Shown: positions 1 to 7,134 of the stretch, piece by piece
How the letters are laid out: every line of letters begins with the position of its first letter
Numbering within the stretch: the stretch's first letter is position 1
Assembly (NCBI RefSeq): GCF_937976295.1
Contig: NZ_CALJRY010000215.1
Coordinates: forward strand, 1 to 19,065
Length of the DNA: 19,065 nucleotides
Direction of reading: 5' to 3'
From: an uncultured Rothia sp.
GTDB lineage: Bacteria; Actinomycetota; Actinomycetes; Actinomycetales; Micrococcaceae
The notes under the pieces: generated by a model
The model's database searches: none
What the model was told of the DNA's origin: nothing
The model's input: only the letters and a program-made list of their open reading frames with translations
Translations under genes and position numbers: made by a program

Positions 1-27
1 TCCCAAGCGCGAACTGAGGAGCCGAGC

Positions 28-3000
28 CTAGTGGCCCGCCTCCTGCCAGGACTTGCCCCAGCCGACCTGCACATCCAGAGGAACACGCAGGGAGGCGGCA
101 CCGCTCATCTCCTCGACCAGTACGCGTTCGGCGGCTTCACGCTCACCGGCGGCGACTTCGAGGATGATTTCGTCGTGCACCTGCAGCAGCATGCGGGTTT
201 TGAGGCCCTCTTCGCGTAGGCGGCGGTGAATGTTAATCATGGCGATCTTGATGATGTCCGCGGCGGTGCCCTGAATCGGGGCGTTGAGGGCGGCGCGTTC
301 GGCGGCTTCTCGGCGTACACGGTTGGGCGAGTCCAGGTCGGGTAGCACGCGGCGGCGGCCGAAAATGGTTTCGGTGTAGCCGTCCTGGTGTGCCTGCTTG
401 AGCACACCGCGCAGGAATCGTCCTACGCGACCGAAGCGCTTGAAGTAGTTGGTGCGCAGTTCGCCTGCTTCGTCGGAGCTGATGTTCAGCTGCTTGGCGA
501 GGCCGAAGCGGGACAGGCCGTATGCCAGGCCGTAGGACATTGCCTTCACCTTGGAGCGCTGCTCGGGGGTGACGTCTTCGGGGGCTACGCCGAAGACTTC
601 GGAGCCGACGTAACGGTGCAGGTCCTCCCCCGCTTCGTAGGCTGCGATGAGCTTCTCGTCGGCGGCGAGGTGCACCATGATGCGCATTTCGATCTGCGAG
701 TAGTCGGCGGTGAGCAGACCCTCGTACTCGACGCCGTCGACGGGTGCGGGCGCGACGATGAAGGCGCCACGGATGCGGCGGCCTTCTTCGGTGCGGATCG
801 GGATGTTCTGCAGGTTCGGCGCGGTTGAGGAGAGTCGGCCGGTGGAGGCGGCACCCTGCTGGAAGGTGGTGTGCACGCGTCCGTCGTCGGCGGCTGCTTT
901 CTGTAGGCCTTCGACGGTCTGTACGAGTTTGATGTTGTCGCGGTAGGCGGCGAGCGCACCGAGGAATGCGGCACCGTCGGACTCCGGGGAGATTTTGGAG
1001 AGCAGTTCGGTGACGGATTCGGCGTCGGTGGAGTAGCCGGACTTGATTTTGCGGGTGTGCGGCAGGGCGAGCTTGTCGAAGAGCACGGTCTGCAGCTGTT
1101 TGACGGAGGCGAGGTTGAGGGGTTCTTCGCCGTCGTCGGTTTCGACGGTGTCGCCGATGATGGCGCGTGCGGCGTCCTGTGCCTGGGCGGCGCGTGCGGA
1201 GAAGGTATCGTGCAGTTCGGCTAGGAGCGCGTCGGAGACGGCGATGCCTGCCTGTTCCATGTCTGCGAGGACGTAGAGCAGCGGCAGTTCGATTTCTTCG
1301 TAGATCTTCAGCTGGCCGTGTTCTTCCATTTCGAAGTGCAGCAGGCGTGCGAGTTCGTGGATGATGCGGCTGATTTGCGTGAAGTAGCGCAGGTTTTCGA
1401 CGGGTTCGGCTTCGCCGGGCATGCTGAAGAGGGAGGGTTCTGCCTCTTCTTCTTCGGGCTGGAAGACGAGCTGCGCGTAGGGGTCCTTGGGGATCCAGAG
1501 GTAGCGTTCGGCGAGGTCTTCCATGCGTTCGGAGAAGAGCTTGCGGGTTGCGGTGGGGATGAAGCCGCACATGTAGGAGGACAGTGCGGGGTCTTCGACT
1601 GCGCCGGCGAGTTCGTAGCCGTGGGCGCGCAGGAGTTTGCGCTGGTTTTTGAGGTCCATGACGATTTTGCGGGCTACTTCGTCGGAGAGCCAGGCGGCGA
1701 GGGCGGCGTCGAGTTCCGGGTCGATGGTGCGGGTGTCGATCCAGAGGCTGTTGCTCTTGCTGGTGAGGAGCACGCCGAGCAGTTCGGGGTTTTCTTCGGC
1801 GGCGCGGATTTTGGTTTTGGTGACCTTGACGGCGGGTGCGTCGCCGATGGCGGGGCGTGCTACGGGCAGGTTGGTGACCGGGTAGAGGGTCACGGCGCCT
1901 TCGAGGCGTTCGGGTACGGCGATGGGCGCGCCCTGGTCGTCGGTGCCGTAGTTTTCTTCGGCTGCGGCGGCGCAGAAGGCGCGGAATGCTGCTGCGTCTG
2001 CGTTTTTGGTGGGTGCGCTGGTGCTGATGGGTGCGTAGACGGGGCCGGTGGGTGCCTTCTTGGTGGCGCCCTCCTCCCCTGCTTCTGCGGCGGAAGCTGT
2101 GGAGCCTGCGGAACCTGCGGCGCGCACGATGGGGCCGAGGGTGTCGGCGGCACGCTTGCGGATGGTGCGGAACTCTACTTCGTCGAAGAAGGCGTTGAGT
2201 GCATCCAGGTCGGGGGTGAATGCGGTGTCTTCGAGGGTGATGTTCAGGTCAAGGTCGTTGACGAGCTGGTTGAGGCGGCGGTTGCGCACTACGTTGTCGA
2301 TGTTTTCGCGTAGTGCTTCGCCCTTCTTGCCGCCGATTTTGTCGCTGTTTTCGATGACGGCGTCGAGGGAGCCGTATTCGCCGAGCCATTTGGCGGCAAA
2401 GCCGGGGCCGACGCCGGGTACGCCGGGCAGGTTGTCCGCCTGCTCGCCGGTGAGGGCGGCGAGGTCGGGGTACATGTGCGGGGGCACTTTGGTTTTCTTT
2501 TCAACGGCGGCGGGGTCCATGCGCTGAATACCCTTGGAGGGGCCGGTGGTGACCGGGTAGAGCAGGGTGACCTCGTCGGTGACGAGCTGGAAGATGTCGC
2601 GGTCGCCGGAGAGGATGAGGACCTTGTAGCCGGCTTCGGTGCCGCGGCGGGTGAGGGTTGCGACGATGTCGTCGGCTTCGTAGTTTTCGTAGGTGAGCGC
2701 GGGGATGTTGAGCGCGCCGAGCATCTTTTTGATGAGGTCGATTTGGCCGTTGAAGGCTTCGGGGATGGCGTTGCGGCCGCCCTTGTATTCGCCGTATTCG
2801 GCGGTGCGGAAGGTGCCGCCGGGCAGGTCGAAGGCTACGGCGATGTGGCTGGGCTGGTTGTCTTTGATGATGTTCAGCAGGGTGGAGAGGAAGGCGTGGA
2901 CGGCTTCGGTGTGCTGGCCGTCGCTGCGCACGAAGATGTGCTGTCCGGTCTTTTCGGCCATGGTGTAGATGCCGAAGAAGGAGCGTAGGGCGAGGGAGTG

Positions 3001-3039
3001 TCCGTCAATGAGCAGGAGGGTTTTGTTCTCTGTAGTCAC
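28..3039 (-). CDS. polA: DNA polymerase I (5' nuclease plus family A polymerase)
   Basis: Fills gaps and removes RNA primers during Okazaki-fragment maturation and excision repair. In the 1003-aa product the 5'-nuclease domain (about 1-300) shows metal-ligand acids at D12, D71, E121-A-D-D124 and SGDRD (144-148), and a helix-hairpin-helix at 206-225. An Ala-rich linker (about 305-350) follows. The middle domain (about 380-570) has lost the proofreading acids: the expected K-Y-D-R is K-N-Q-R (464-467). The polymerase domain carries motif A (D779-YSQIE), motif B (about 828-840) and motif C (QVHDE, 953-957). Tyr836 occupies the E. coli Phe762 position. It starts with GTG: a TACACT -10-like box lies six bases upstream and there is no properly spaced ribosome site, so the mRNA is probably leaderless. 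Identification is secure; loss of proofreading is inferred from alignment by eye. Confidence 0.97.
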   Translation of the reverse strand: MTTENKTLLLIDGHSLALRSFFGIYTMAEKTGQHIFVRSDGQHTEAVHAFLSTLLNIIKDNQPSHIAVAFDLPGGTFRTAEYGEYKGGRNAIPEAFNGQIDLIKKMLGALNIPALTYENYEADDIVATLTRRGTEAGYKVLILSGDRDIFQLVTDEVTLLYPVTTGPSKGIQRMDPAAVEKKTKVPPHMYPDLAALTGEQADNLPGVPGVGPGFAAKWLGEYGSLDAVIENSDKIGGKKGEALRENIDNVVRNRRLNQLVNDLDLNITLEDTAFTPDLDALNAFFDEVEFRTIRKRAADTLGPIVRAAGSAGSTASAAEAGEEGATKKAPTGPVYAPISTSAPTKNADAAAFRAFCAAAAEENYGTDDQGAPIAVPERLEGAVTLYPVTNLPVARPAIGDAPAVKVTKTKIRAAEENPELLGVLLTSKSNSLWIDTRTIDPELDAALAAWLSDEVARKIVMDLKNQRKLLRAHGYELAGAVEDPALSSYMCGFIPTATRKLFSERMEDLAERYLWIPKDPYAQLVFQPEEEEAEPSLFSMPGEAEPVENLRYFTQISRIIHELARLLHFEMEEHGQLKIYEEIELPLLYVLADMEQAGIAVSDALLAELHDTFSARAAQAQDAARAIIGDTVETDDGEEPLNLASVKQLQTVLFDKLALPHTRKIKSGYSTDAESVTELLSKISPESDGAAFLGALAAYRDNIKLVQTVEGLQKAAADDGRVHTTFQQGAASTGRLSSTAPNLQNIPIRTEEGRRIRGAFIVAPAPVDGVEYEGLLTADYSQIEMRIMVHLAADEKLIAAYEAGEDLHRYVGSEVFGVAPEDVTPEQRSKVKAMSYGLAYGLSRFGLAKQLNISSDEAGELRTNYFKRFGRVGRFLRGVLKQAHQDGYTETIFGRRRVLPDLDSPNRVRREAAERAALNAPIQGTAADIIKIAMINIHRRLREEGLKTRMLLQVHDEIILEVAAGEREAAERVLVEEMSGAASLRVPLDVQVGWGKSWQEAGH

Positions 3040-3051
3040 CCCTCTAGTGTA
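3040..3051 (-). promoter_or_regulatory. polA: -10-like box of a probable leaderless polA promoter
   Basis: On the minus strand TACACT (3046-3051) is followed by six bases and then the GTG start codon at 3039. That is the -10 to transcription-start spacing, so the transcript would begin at or next to GTG. AGAGGG touches the start codon and is too close to act as a normal Shine-Dalgarno site. No convincing -35 box is seen. Confidence 0.5.
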
Positions 3052-3131
3052 TCGAGTCTGAGTTTTCTTGGTGGCTGGCTTCGTGACGGGTGGTTTCGTA
3101 TGGTTGCCGGTCTGCCCTGCGGGAGGCGCCG

Positions 3132-3182
3132 GTGCCGTTTTGGGTGCCGGGACTGTGCCGTTTTGGGTGCCAGCGCTGTGCC
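3132..3182. repeat. 23-bp tandem repeat, two copies plus a stub
   Basis: The 17-mer gtgccgttttgggtgcc occurs at 3132-3148 and exactly again at 3155-3171, giving a 23-bp period. The next period starts with gtgcc at 3178-3182 and then diverges. It lies upstream of both polA and the symporter gene. No function can be read from it. Confidence 0.8.
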
Positions 3183-3382
3183 ATATAGCGGAATAACGGG
3201 GTGTTTGGAAAGAGTTTTACCTCATATATAGGTGCTGGTGGGGTGTGTTTGGTGAGTTTTCTTCCCGAAAATTGTGCCCCAACCCACTGTGTGAGGTGGA
3301 TAATAATACAGTTTCCGGATAATATATAACCTTACTATCGCCTCCAGCGTAGGAAACCCCCACACCCCGTGTATTCATAGGC

Positions 3383-3433
3383 AGAACTCTACCCAGAATT
3401 CACTGGCAGAATTCACCGACAGGATTCACCGGA
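3383..3433. repeat. 13-bp tandem repeat in the symporter leader
   Basis: Units read agaattcactggc (3395-3407), agaattcaccgac (3408-3420) and aggattcaccgga (3421-3433). A degenerate 12-base first copy lies at 3383-3394. The array sits 54 bases before the symporter start codon, inside the presumed 5' leader, so it could affect expression by copy-number change; that is conjecture. Confidence 0.75.
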
Positions 3434-3487
3434 CCGTGAGGGCACCTCCCGCGCTCCAACACACAACGAACCCTCATTTAGGAACCC

Positions 3488-4765
3488 ATGAAGGCACTCA
3501 AAAAACTTCCCCTCCTCGCGTGGATTATCATCGCGATTGCATCGGGTGTGCTCATCGGCATGCTGACCCCCGGAATGATTAGCGGCATCAATGACGCCAC
3601 CGGCGCTGCCATCCCCACCGACTTCATTGTGCAGCTCTTCGTCTCCTTCTCCACCGTATTCAGCGCCTTCCTGAGCTTCGCAATTCCGCTGATTATTATC
3701 GGCTTCATCGTGCCCGGCATCGGTTCCCTCGCGCAGGGTGCGGGCAAGATGCTCGGCATCACTGTGGGCCTGGCGTACCTCTCCAGCATCTTTGCTGGCT
3801 TCCTGGCACTGACCTGCGCACTGCTGCTCTACCCCATCATTCTGCAGGGTCAGCAGCTGGCGTCCTTCGATAACCCGGAGAACGCACTGTCCACCGGTTA
3901 CGTATCCTTCGAACTGACCCCGATTATGGGTGTGCTCAGCGCGCTGATTCTCTCCTTCATCCTGGGTCTGGGCATTACCGCCCTGAAGACCCGCGCAATG
4001 CTGAACCTCTTCGAGGACTTCCAGGTCATCGTTGAGAAGATGCTCAGCTACGTGATTATCCCCCTGCTGCCCGTACACATTGTGGGCGTGTTCGCGAACA
4101 TGACCCTCGCCGGTCAGGTCGCAAAGATTCTCTCCGTCTTTGGTCTGGTCTTCGTCATGGTGATTATCCTGCACTGGGTCACCCTGGCCCTGCAGTACTC
4201 GGTGGCTGGCGCGGTTTCCCGCCGTAACCCCATCCAGATGCTCAAGACCATGATGCCCGCATACTTCACCGCAATCGGTACCCAGTCTTCGGCTGCAACC
4301 ATCCCGGTGACCGTGCGTTCGGCGAAGAAGGCTGGCATCTCCTCCCGCGTGGTGGACTTCGCCATCCCGCTGTGCGCGACCATTCACCTCTCTGGCTCCA
4401 TGATTACCCTTACCTCCTGCGCGGTGGCGGTGCTGTACATGACCGGCAAGAGCCCCGACTTCGGTTCTCTCATCCCCATGATTCTGGTGCTCGGTGTGAT
4501 GATGGTGGCTGCTCCCGGCGTTCCCGGCGGTGCCGTGATGACCGCAATCGGTCTGCTGCAGTCCATGCTCGGCTTTGACGAATCCATGATTGCCCTGATG
4601 ATCGCCCTGTACCTGGCTCAGGACTCCTTCGGCACCGCAACCAACGTGACCGGTGACGCGACCATCGCAGCCCTGACCGAGCGCATCTCCAAGGCAATCG
4701 GAGCGAACCCCGATAAGGAAATCCGCGACGAGGACATCGAAAAGGCAGAAGCTATTTCCGCCTAA
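3488..4765 (+). CDS. DAACS-family sodium-coupled dicarboxylate/amino acid symporter
   Basis: The 425-aa integral membrane protein belongs to the SDF/DAACS family, which imports acidic or neutral amino acids or dicarboxylates with Na+ or H+. Family marks are the serine-rich re-entrant hairpin 1 (GTQSSAAT, 264-271), hairpin 2 (GVPGG, 344-348) and the last-helix motif ending N-V-T-G-D (386-390), with many hydrophobic segments before them. Compared with GltPh, the aspartate (D379), asparagine (N386) and final aspartate (D390) are kept, but the arginine that binds the substrate side-chain carboxylate is Gly382. This argues against a standard glutamate/aspartate carrier; a neutral amino acid or other substrate is more likely. 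Start ATG has AGGAA five bases upstream. It is monocistronic, with a terminator-like hairpin following. Confidence 0.9.
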   Translation: MKALKKLPLLAWIIIAIASGVLIGMLTPGMISGINDATGAAIPTDFIVQLFVSFSTVFSAFLSFAIPLIIIGFIVPGIGSLAQGAGKMLGITVGLAYLSSIFAGFLALTCALLLYPIILQGQQLASFDNPENALSTGYVSFELTPIMGVLSALILSFILGLGITALKTRAMLNLFEDFQVIVEKMLSYVIIPLLPVHIVGVFANMTLAGQVAKILSVFGLVFVMVIILHWVTLALQYSVAGAVSRRNPIQMLKTMMPAYFTAIGTQSSAATIPVTVRSAKKAGISSRVVDFAIPLCATIHLSGSMITLTSCAVAVLYMTGKSPDFGSLIPMILVLGVMMVAAPGVPGGAVMTAIGLLQSMLGFDESMIALMIALYLAQDSFGTATNVTGDATIAALTERISKAIGANPDKEIRDEDIEKAEAISA

Positions 4766-4794
4766 TCCTCATCCGCTTACATAGCGTTTTTCAG

Positions 4795-4822
4795 CCCCGT
4801 CTCCTGGGTTCAGGAGGCGGGG
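4795..4822. terminator. Hairpin after the symporter gene
   Basis: Arms of 12 bp (4795-4806 and 4811-4822) pair with one G-T wobble around a GGTT loop. It starts 30 bases after the symporter stop codon. There is no strong T tract on the plus strand, as is common in high-GC bacteria. Confidence 0.7.
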
Positions 4823-4875
4823 TTGATGCGTACCCGCAGACTCCCCCGCAGGTCAAAGGCACCCTAACCGAGGAG

Positions 4876-4888
4876 TACACTGGAAGTC
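4876..4888 (+). promoter_or_regulatory. -10-like box of a probable leaderless promoter for the thioesterase
   Basis: TACACT (4876-4881) is followed by seven bases and then ATG at 4889, so transcription would start at or one base from the start codon. An AGGAG at 4871-4875 is 13 bases from ATG, rather far for a ribosome site. No good -35 box is visible. Confidence 0.45.
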
Positions 4889-5395
4889 ATGACTGAAAAC
4901 AACACACAGCACGCACCCGTCCGCGCGGCAGCACCCACCACCCTCAGCGCAGAAGAAATCAAGGCGCAGCTGACCGAAAGCGGAATCCCCGAACACCTGC
5001 ACCCCTACTTCCCCCGCGGCCTGGGCGAGCTCATCCCCGCCATGGGCATTAAGTTCCAGGAACTCACCGCAGAACGCACCGTCGCGACCATGCCCGTTGC
5101 CGGTAACACCCAGCCCATCGGCCTGCTGCACGGCGGCGCCAACGTGGTTCTTGCCGAAACCCTCGGCTCCCTCTCCGCGGGCGTGCACGGCGGCGAAGAC
5201 CTCGTAGCAGTCGGCGTGGACATCAATGCAACCCACGTGCGCCCGGCAGTCTCCGGTCTGGTCACCGCAACCTGCACCGCCGTCAAGCTCGGACGCACCC
5301 TGTGCATCCACTCCATCGACATTGTGGATGAGCGCGGCCGCACCACCTGCACGGCGCGTATCACCAACATGCTGATCCCCCGCCCCGCTGCATAA
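4889..5395 (+). CDS. Hotdog-fold acyl-CoA thioesterase, YdiI/MenI-like
   Basis: This 168-aa protein is a PaaI/YdiI-type hotdog thioesterase, which hydrolyses acyl-CoA or aryl-CoA thioesters in the cytosol. The active-site region has H81-G-G and E90 nine residues on, matching the catalytic His/Glu spacing I recall for E. coli YdiI (MenI), and is followed by a D-I-N-A-T-H-V-R stretch (111-118) close to the YdiI I-N-A-N-H-V-R segment. An E. coli-like role on 1,4-dihydroxy-2-naphthoyl-CoA in menaquinone synthesis is plausible in a menaquinone-using actinobacterium but not shown; phenylacetate-type or general CoA salvage is the alternative. The first 20-25 residues are an extra Ala/Pro/Thr-rich tail. 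A thioesterase close to polA and an ANTAR regulator is, as I recall, a common Micrococcales arrangement. Confidence 0.88.
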   Translation: MTENNTQHAPVRAAAPTTLSAEEIKAQLTESGIPEHLHPYFPRGLGELIPAMGIKFQELTAERTVATMPVAGNTQPIGLLHGGANVVLAETLGSLSAGVHGGEDLVAVGVDINATHVRPAVSGLVTATCTAVKLGRTLCIHSIDIVDERGRTTCTARITNMLIPRPAA

Positions 5396-5433
5396 ACTCC
5401 CGCCGCATAATCTCCCGCAGCATAAGGCCCTGC
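5389..5433. repeat. 15-bp tandem repeat overlapping the thioesterase stop codon
   Basis: Three adjacent units, tgcataaactcccgc (5389-5403), cgcataatctcccgc (5404-5418) and agcataaggccctgc (5419-5433), share the core GCATAA and a C-rich end. The first includes the thioesterase TAA stop at 5393-5395. Confidence 0.75.
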
Positions 5434-5450
5434 AATCTCAGCAAGTAGCC

Positions 5451-5456
5451 TAAAAT
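5451..5456 (+). promoter_or_regulatory. Candidate -10 box for the small membrane protein gene
   Basis: TAAAAT lies 67 bases before the start codon at 5524, in the short gap after the thioesterase. No clear -35 box is seen at 16-18 bases upstream, so this rests on the hexamer alone. Confidence 0.3.
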
Positions 5457-5523
5457 CGTAGAAGCACGGGGCACACAGCGCCCCACCAACACCCCACCAG
5501 AAGGTACGACAAGAAGGAGCACC

Positions 5524-5772
5524 ATGGCCCGCGAGCGCACCCCCTATTTCAAGCGTTACCCGAAGATTGTGCGCGCCAAGCGCATTGTCCTGCCCATCGC
5601 AATTGGTGTGATGCTGGTGTGCCTGGTGACCGCCATCAATAACCCCGGCAGCTTCTGGTGGCTGGGCGTCATGCTCGGTACTGGCGGCATGCTCTGGGCG
5701 GGTTCTCCCACGGACCGCCCGATTAGCGGCCCGAACAATGACGAAGACGATTTCAACCGCTACATGCGCTAA
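5524..5772 (+). CDS. Small two-helix membrane protein of unknown function
   Basis: The 82-aa product has a basic N-terminus (residues 1-20, rich in Arg and Lys), two hydrophobic segments (about 21-38 and 43-60) separated by a short N-N-P-G turn, and an acidic, Asn/Asp-rich C-terminal tail (65-82). By the positive-inside rule both ends should be cytoplasmic. AAGGAG (5514-5519) four bases before ATG is a good ribosome site, which supports a real gene. The layout recalls small actinobacterial DUF-type membrane proteins, but I do not recognise the family. It is followed by repeats and a strong terminator that separates it from pdtaR. Confidence 0.8.
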   Translation: MARERTPYFKRYPKIVRAKRIVLPIAIGVMLVCLVTAINNPGSFWWLGVMLGTGGMLWAGSPTDRPISGPNNDEDDFNRYMR

Positions 5773-5822
5773 GCCCACCTGACGCTGTAGCTCTTGCGGC
5801 ATCCGGGTTGCCTGCAACACTG

Positions 5823-5872
5823 GCATAGAAACGCGCACTGCATAGAAACGCACACCGGCACAGAAACGCTCC
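5823..5872. repeat. 17/18-bp tandem repeat
   Basis: Units are gcatagaaacgcgcact (5823-5839), gcatagaaacgcacacc (5840-5856) and gcacagaaacgctcc (5858-5872), sharing the core CANAGAAACGC. It lies downstream of the small membrane protein gene and before its terminator. Confidence 0.75.
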
Positions 5873-5920
5873 GGTAGCCCCTGCTACCCCGGCAGGGTGC
5901 GAGCTTCAGATATTAAACAT

Positions 5921-5963
5921 TAACGCCCCGTCCCTCAGCTTCATTGTGAGGGACGGGGCGTTA
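5921..5963. terminator. Strong bidirectional hairpin
   Basis: Perfect 17-bp arms (5921-5937 and 5947-5963), beginning taacgccccgtccctca, enclose a 9-nt loop. It lies between convergent genes and can serve both. Confidence 0.9.
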
Positions 5964-6083
5964 GTGCGTCATGAAAAGGTGCCGGTCAGATGCTGACCAA
6001 CTGAAGGTGCGTACGGGCGAATCCTAGTCTTCGCCGTAGCGTGCGTTCGTACCTGTACCGTTTGTACTGTGTACGTCTCGGAT

Positions 6084-6695
6084 TTAGGAGAGCTGCTTGA
6101 TGATGGTGTCGGAGACTTCACGCATGGACAGGCGGCGGTCCATGGAGGTCTTCTGAATCCAGCGGAATGCTTCCGGCTCGGTCAGGTTCATCTTGGTGAT
6201 GAGTAGCGACTTTGCGCGGTCAACCAGCTTGCGGGTCTCGAACTGGTCGCGGATGGTGCCAACTTCCTTCTCGAGAGCGCGAATCTGCTCGTAGCGGCTG
6301 ATTGCCACCTCGATTGCGGGGACCAGGTCGTTCGGGGAGAAGGGCTTGACGACGTACGCCATAGCGCCTGCCTCAACGGCACGGTCAACAAGTTCCTTCT
6401 GGCTGAATGCGGTCAGCAGAACGACGGGAGCGATCTGTTCCTTCGCGATTTCTTCAGCTGCGGTGATGCCGTCCATGATCGGCATCTTCACGTCCATGAG
6501 GACGAGGTCGGGGCGGTGCTTCTGTGCTAGCTCGACGGCGGTCTTACCGTTATCGGTTTCGGCAACAACATCGAAACCCTGGTCCTTCAGAATTTCGACG
6601 ATGTCGAGGCGAATCAGTGCCTCGTCTTCTGCTACGACGACGGTGCGGGCCGGGCCCTGCTCCTCCGCCTGATCCTGAGTGGTCAGCTCTGACAT
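6084..6695 (-). CDS. pdtaR: Response regulator with ANTAR RNA-binding domain (PdtaR-like)
   Basis: The 203-aa protein has a receiver domain (about 18-135) with acidic pair E23/D24, phosphoacceptor D68 in a V-L-M-D-V-K-M-P context, T95 and K117. A coiled-coil linker (about 137-150) leads to an ANTAR domain (about 145-202) with the A-K-x-L-L and L-T-E-P-E-A-F patterns. ANTAR proteins bind paired RNA hexaloops and stop premature termination. The M. tuberculosis homologue Rv1626 (PdtaR) is phosphorylated by the kinase PdtaS, which is not in this window, and Rv1626 also lies close to polA (Rv1629). AAGGAG lies seven bases before the ATG. Confidence 0.93.
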   Translation of the reverse strand: MSELTTQDQAEEQGPARTVVVAEDEALIRLDIVEILKDQGFDVVAETDNGKTAVELAQKHRPDLVLMDVKMPIMDGITAAEEIAKEQIAPVVLLTAFSQKELVDRAVEAGAMAYVVKPFSPNDLVPAIEVAISRYEQIRALEKEVGTIRDQFETRKLVDRAKSLLITKMNLTEPEAFRWIQKTSMDRRLSMREVSDTIIKQLS

Positions 6696-7134
6696 AACTC
6701 TTCTCCTTTATCAATTTTCAGTCAGTTAAAAGTTTACAGGAGGGAATAAATGTTCATCTACTTTCGCGCCTTGTCCCCCGCGTGTTATATGCGTCCTATG
6801 TGCATGTAGGGAGAGTTTTCTTTTGTCATTTTGGGACCCACCCAACAGATTTTGCATCTTAATGCACATTTTTGTTCTATACTGCTCATAACCACAAAGA
6901 AAAACCGCACGTTATAGACCTCACGCGGCGAAGTTCACAGCCAAAACATAGACCCGAAAATGACTCTGACATGCACTGACACACCATCGGGCCAGACACA
7001 AACGTAATAAACAAAATATTTATACCGAAACTCCATCACCTGCCAAAGAAGGCCGATACACTGAAATAGATATTCTCCTCGACTTCTCCGGCACTCGCAT
7101 TTGACCGACCATACTCGATACCCGGAGGGGATTC
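6696..7134. other. Divergent intergenic region between pdtaR and the PIN-like gene
   Basis: This 439-base gap has no convincing reading frame and is more AT-rich than the flanking genes. Visible elements are the pdtaR leader, a small dyad TGCAT-ctta-ATGCA at 6853-6866, a -10-like TATACT at 6878-6883 whose -35 position would fall inside that dyad, and a second -10-like TACACT at 7057-7062. The first would give a leader of about 245 nt for the PIN-like gene, the second about 65 nt. Either is a guess. Confidence 0.45.
6731..6736 (-). promoter_or_regulatory. pdtaR: Candidate -10 box for pdtaR
   Basis: Minus-strand TAAACT lies 35 bases upstream of the pdtaR start, leaving room for the AAGGAG ribosome site in a short leader. 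No recognisable -35 box is found, so confidence is low. Confidence 0.3.

Larger units (their letters stand above)
3040..3487. other. Intergenic region between polA and the symporter gene
   Basis: This 448-base gap between divergent genes has no credible reading frame. It holds the polA -10-like box (3046-3051), a 23-bp tandem repeat (3132-3182), an AT-rich patch at about 3298-3330 with candidate -10 sequences for the rightward gene (GATAAT at 3318-3323, TAATAT at 3320-3325), and a 13-bp tandem repeat (3383-3433). A clear -35 box was not found. The rightward leader would be about 155 nt if transcription starts just after the AT-rich patch. Confidence 0.5.
5773..6083. other. Convergent intergenic region between the small membrane protein gene and pdtaR
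   Basis: No gene is visible in these 311 bases. They hold the 17/18-bp tandem repeats (5823-5872), the strong hairpin (5921-5963), and a weaker hairpin-like pair nearer pdtaR: acgggcgaa (about 6013-6021) against ttcgccgt (about 6030-6037), with one bulge, possibly the pdtaR terminator. Confidence 0.5.

Noticed and set aside
233..1570. 445-aa minus-strand open frame within polA
   Set aside because: It is an Arg/His/Pro-rich out-of-frame translation of polA with no domain signals.
1318..2313. 331-aa plus-strand open frame
   Set aside because: It lies entirely inside polA on the other strand, is extremely Gly/Val/Phe-rich, and has no ribosome site. It is a shadow of polA in GC-rich DNA.
3413..4387. 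324-aa minus-strand open frame over the symporter gene
   Set aside because: Gln/Glu/His/Asn-rich composition is typical of an antisense shadow of a membrane protein; the symporter on the plus strand has clear family motifs.
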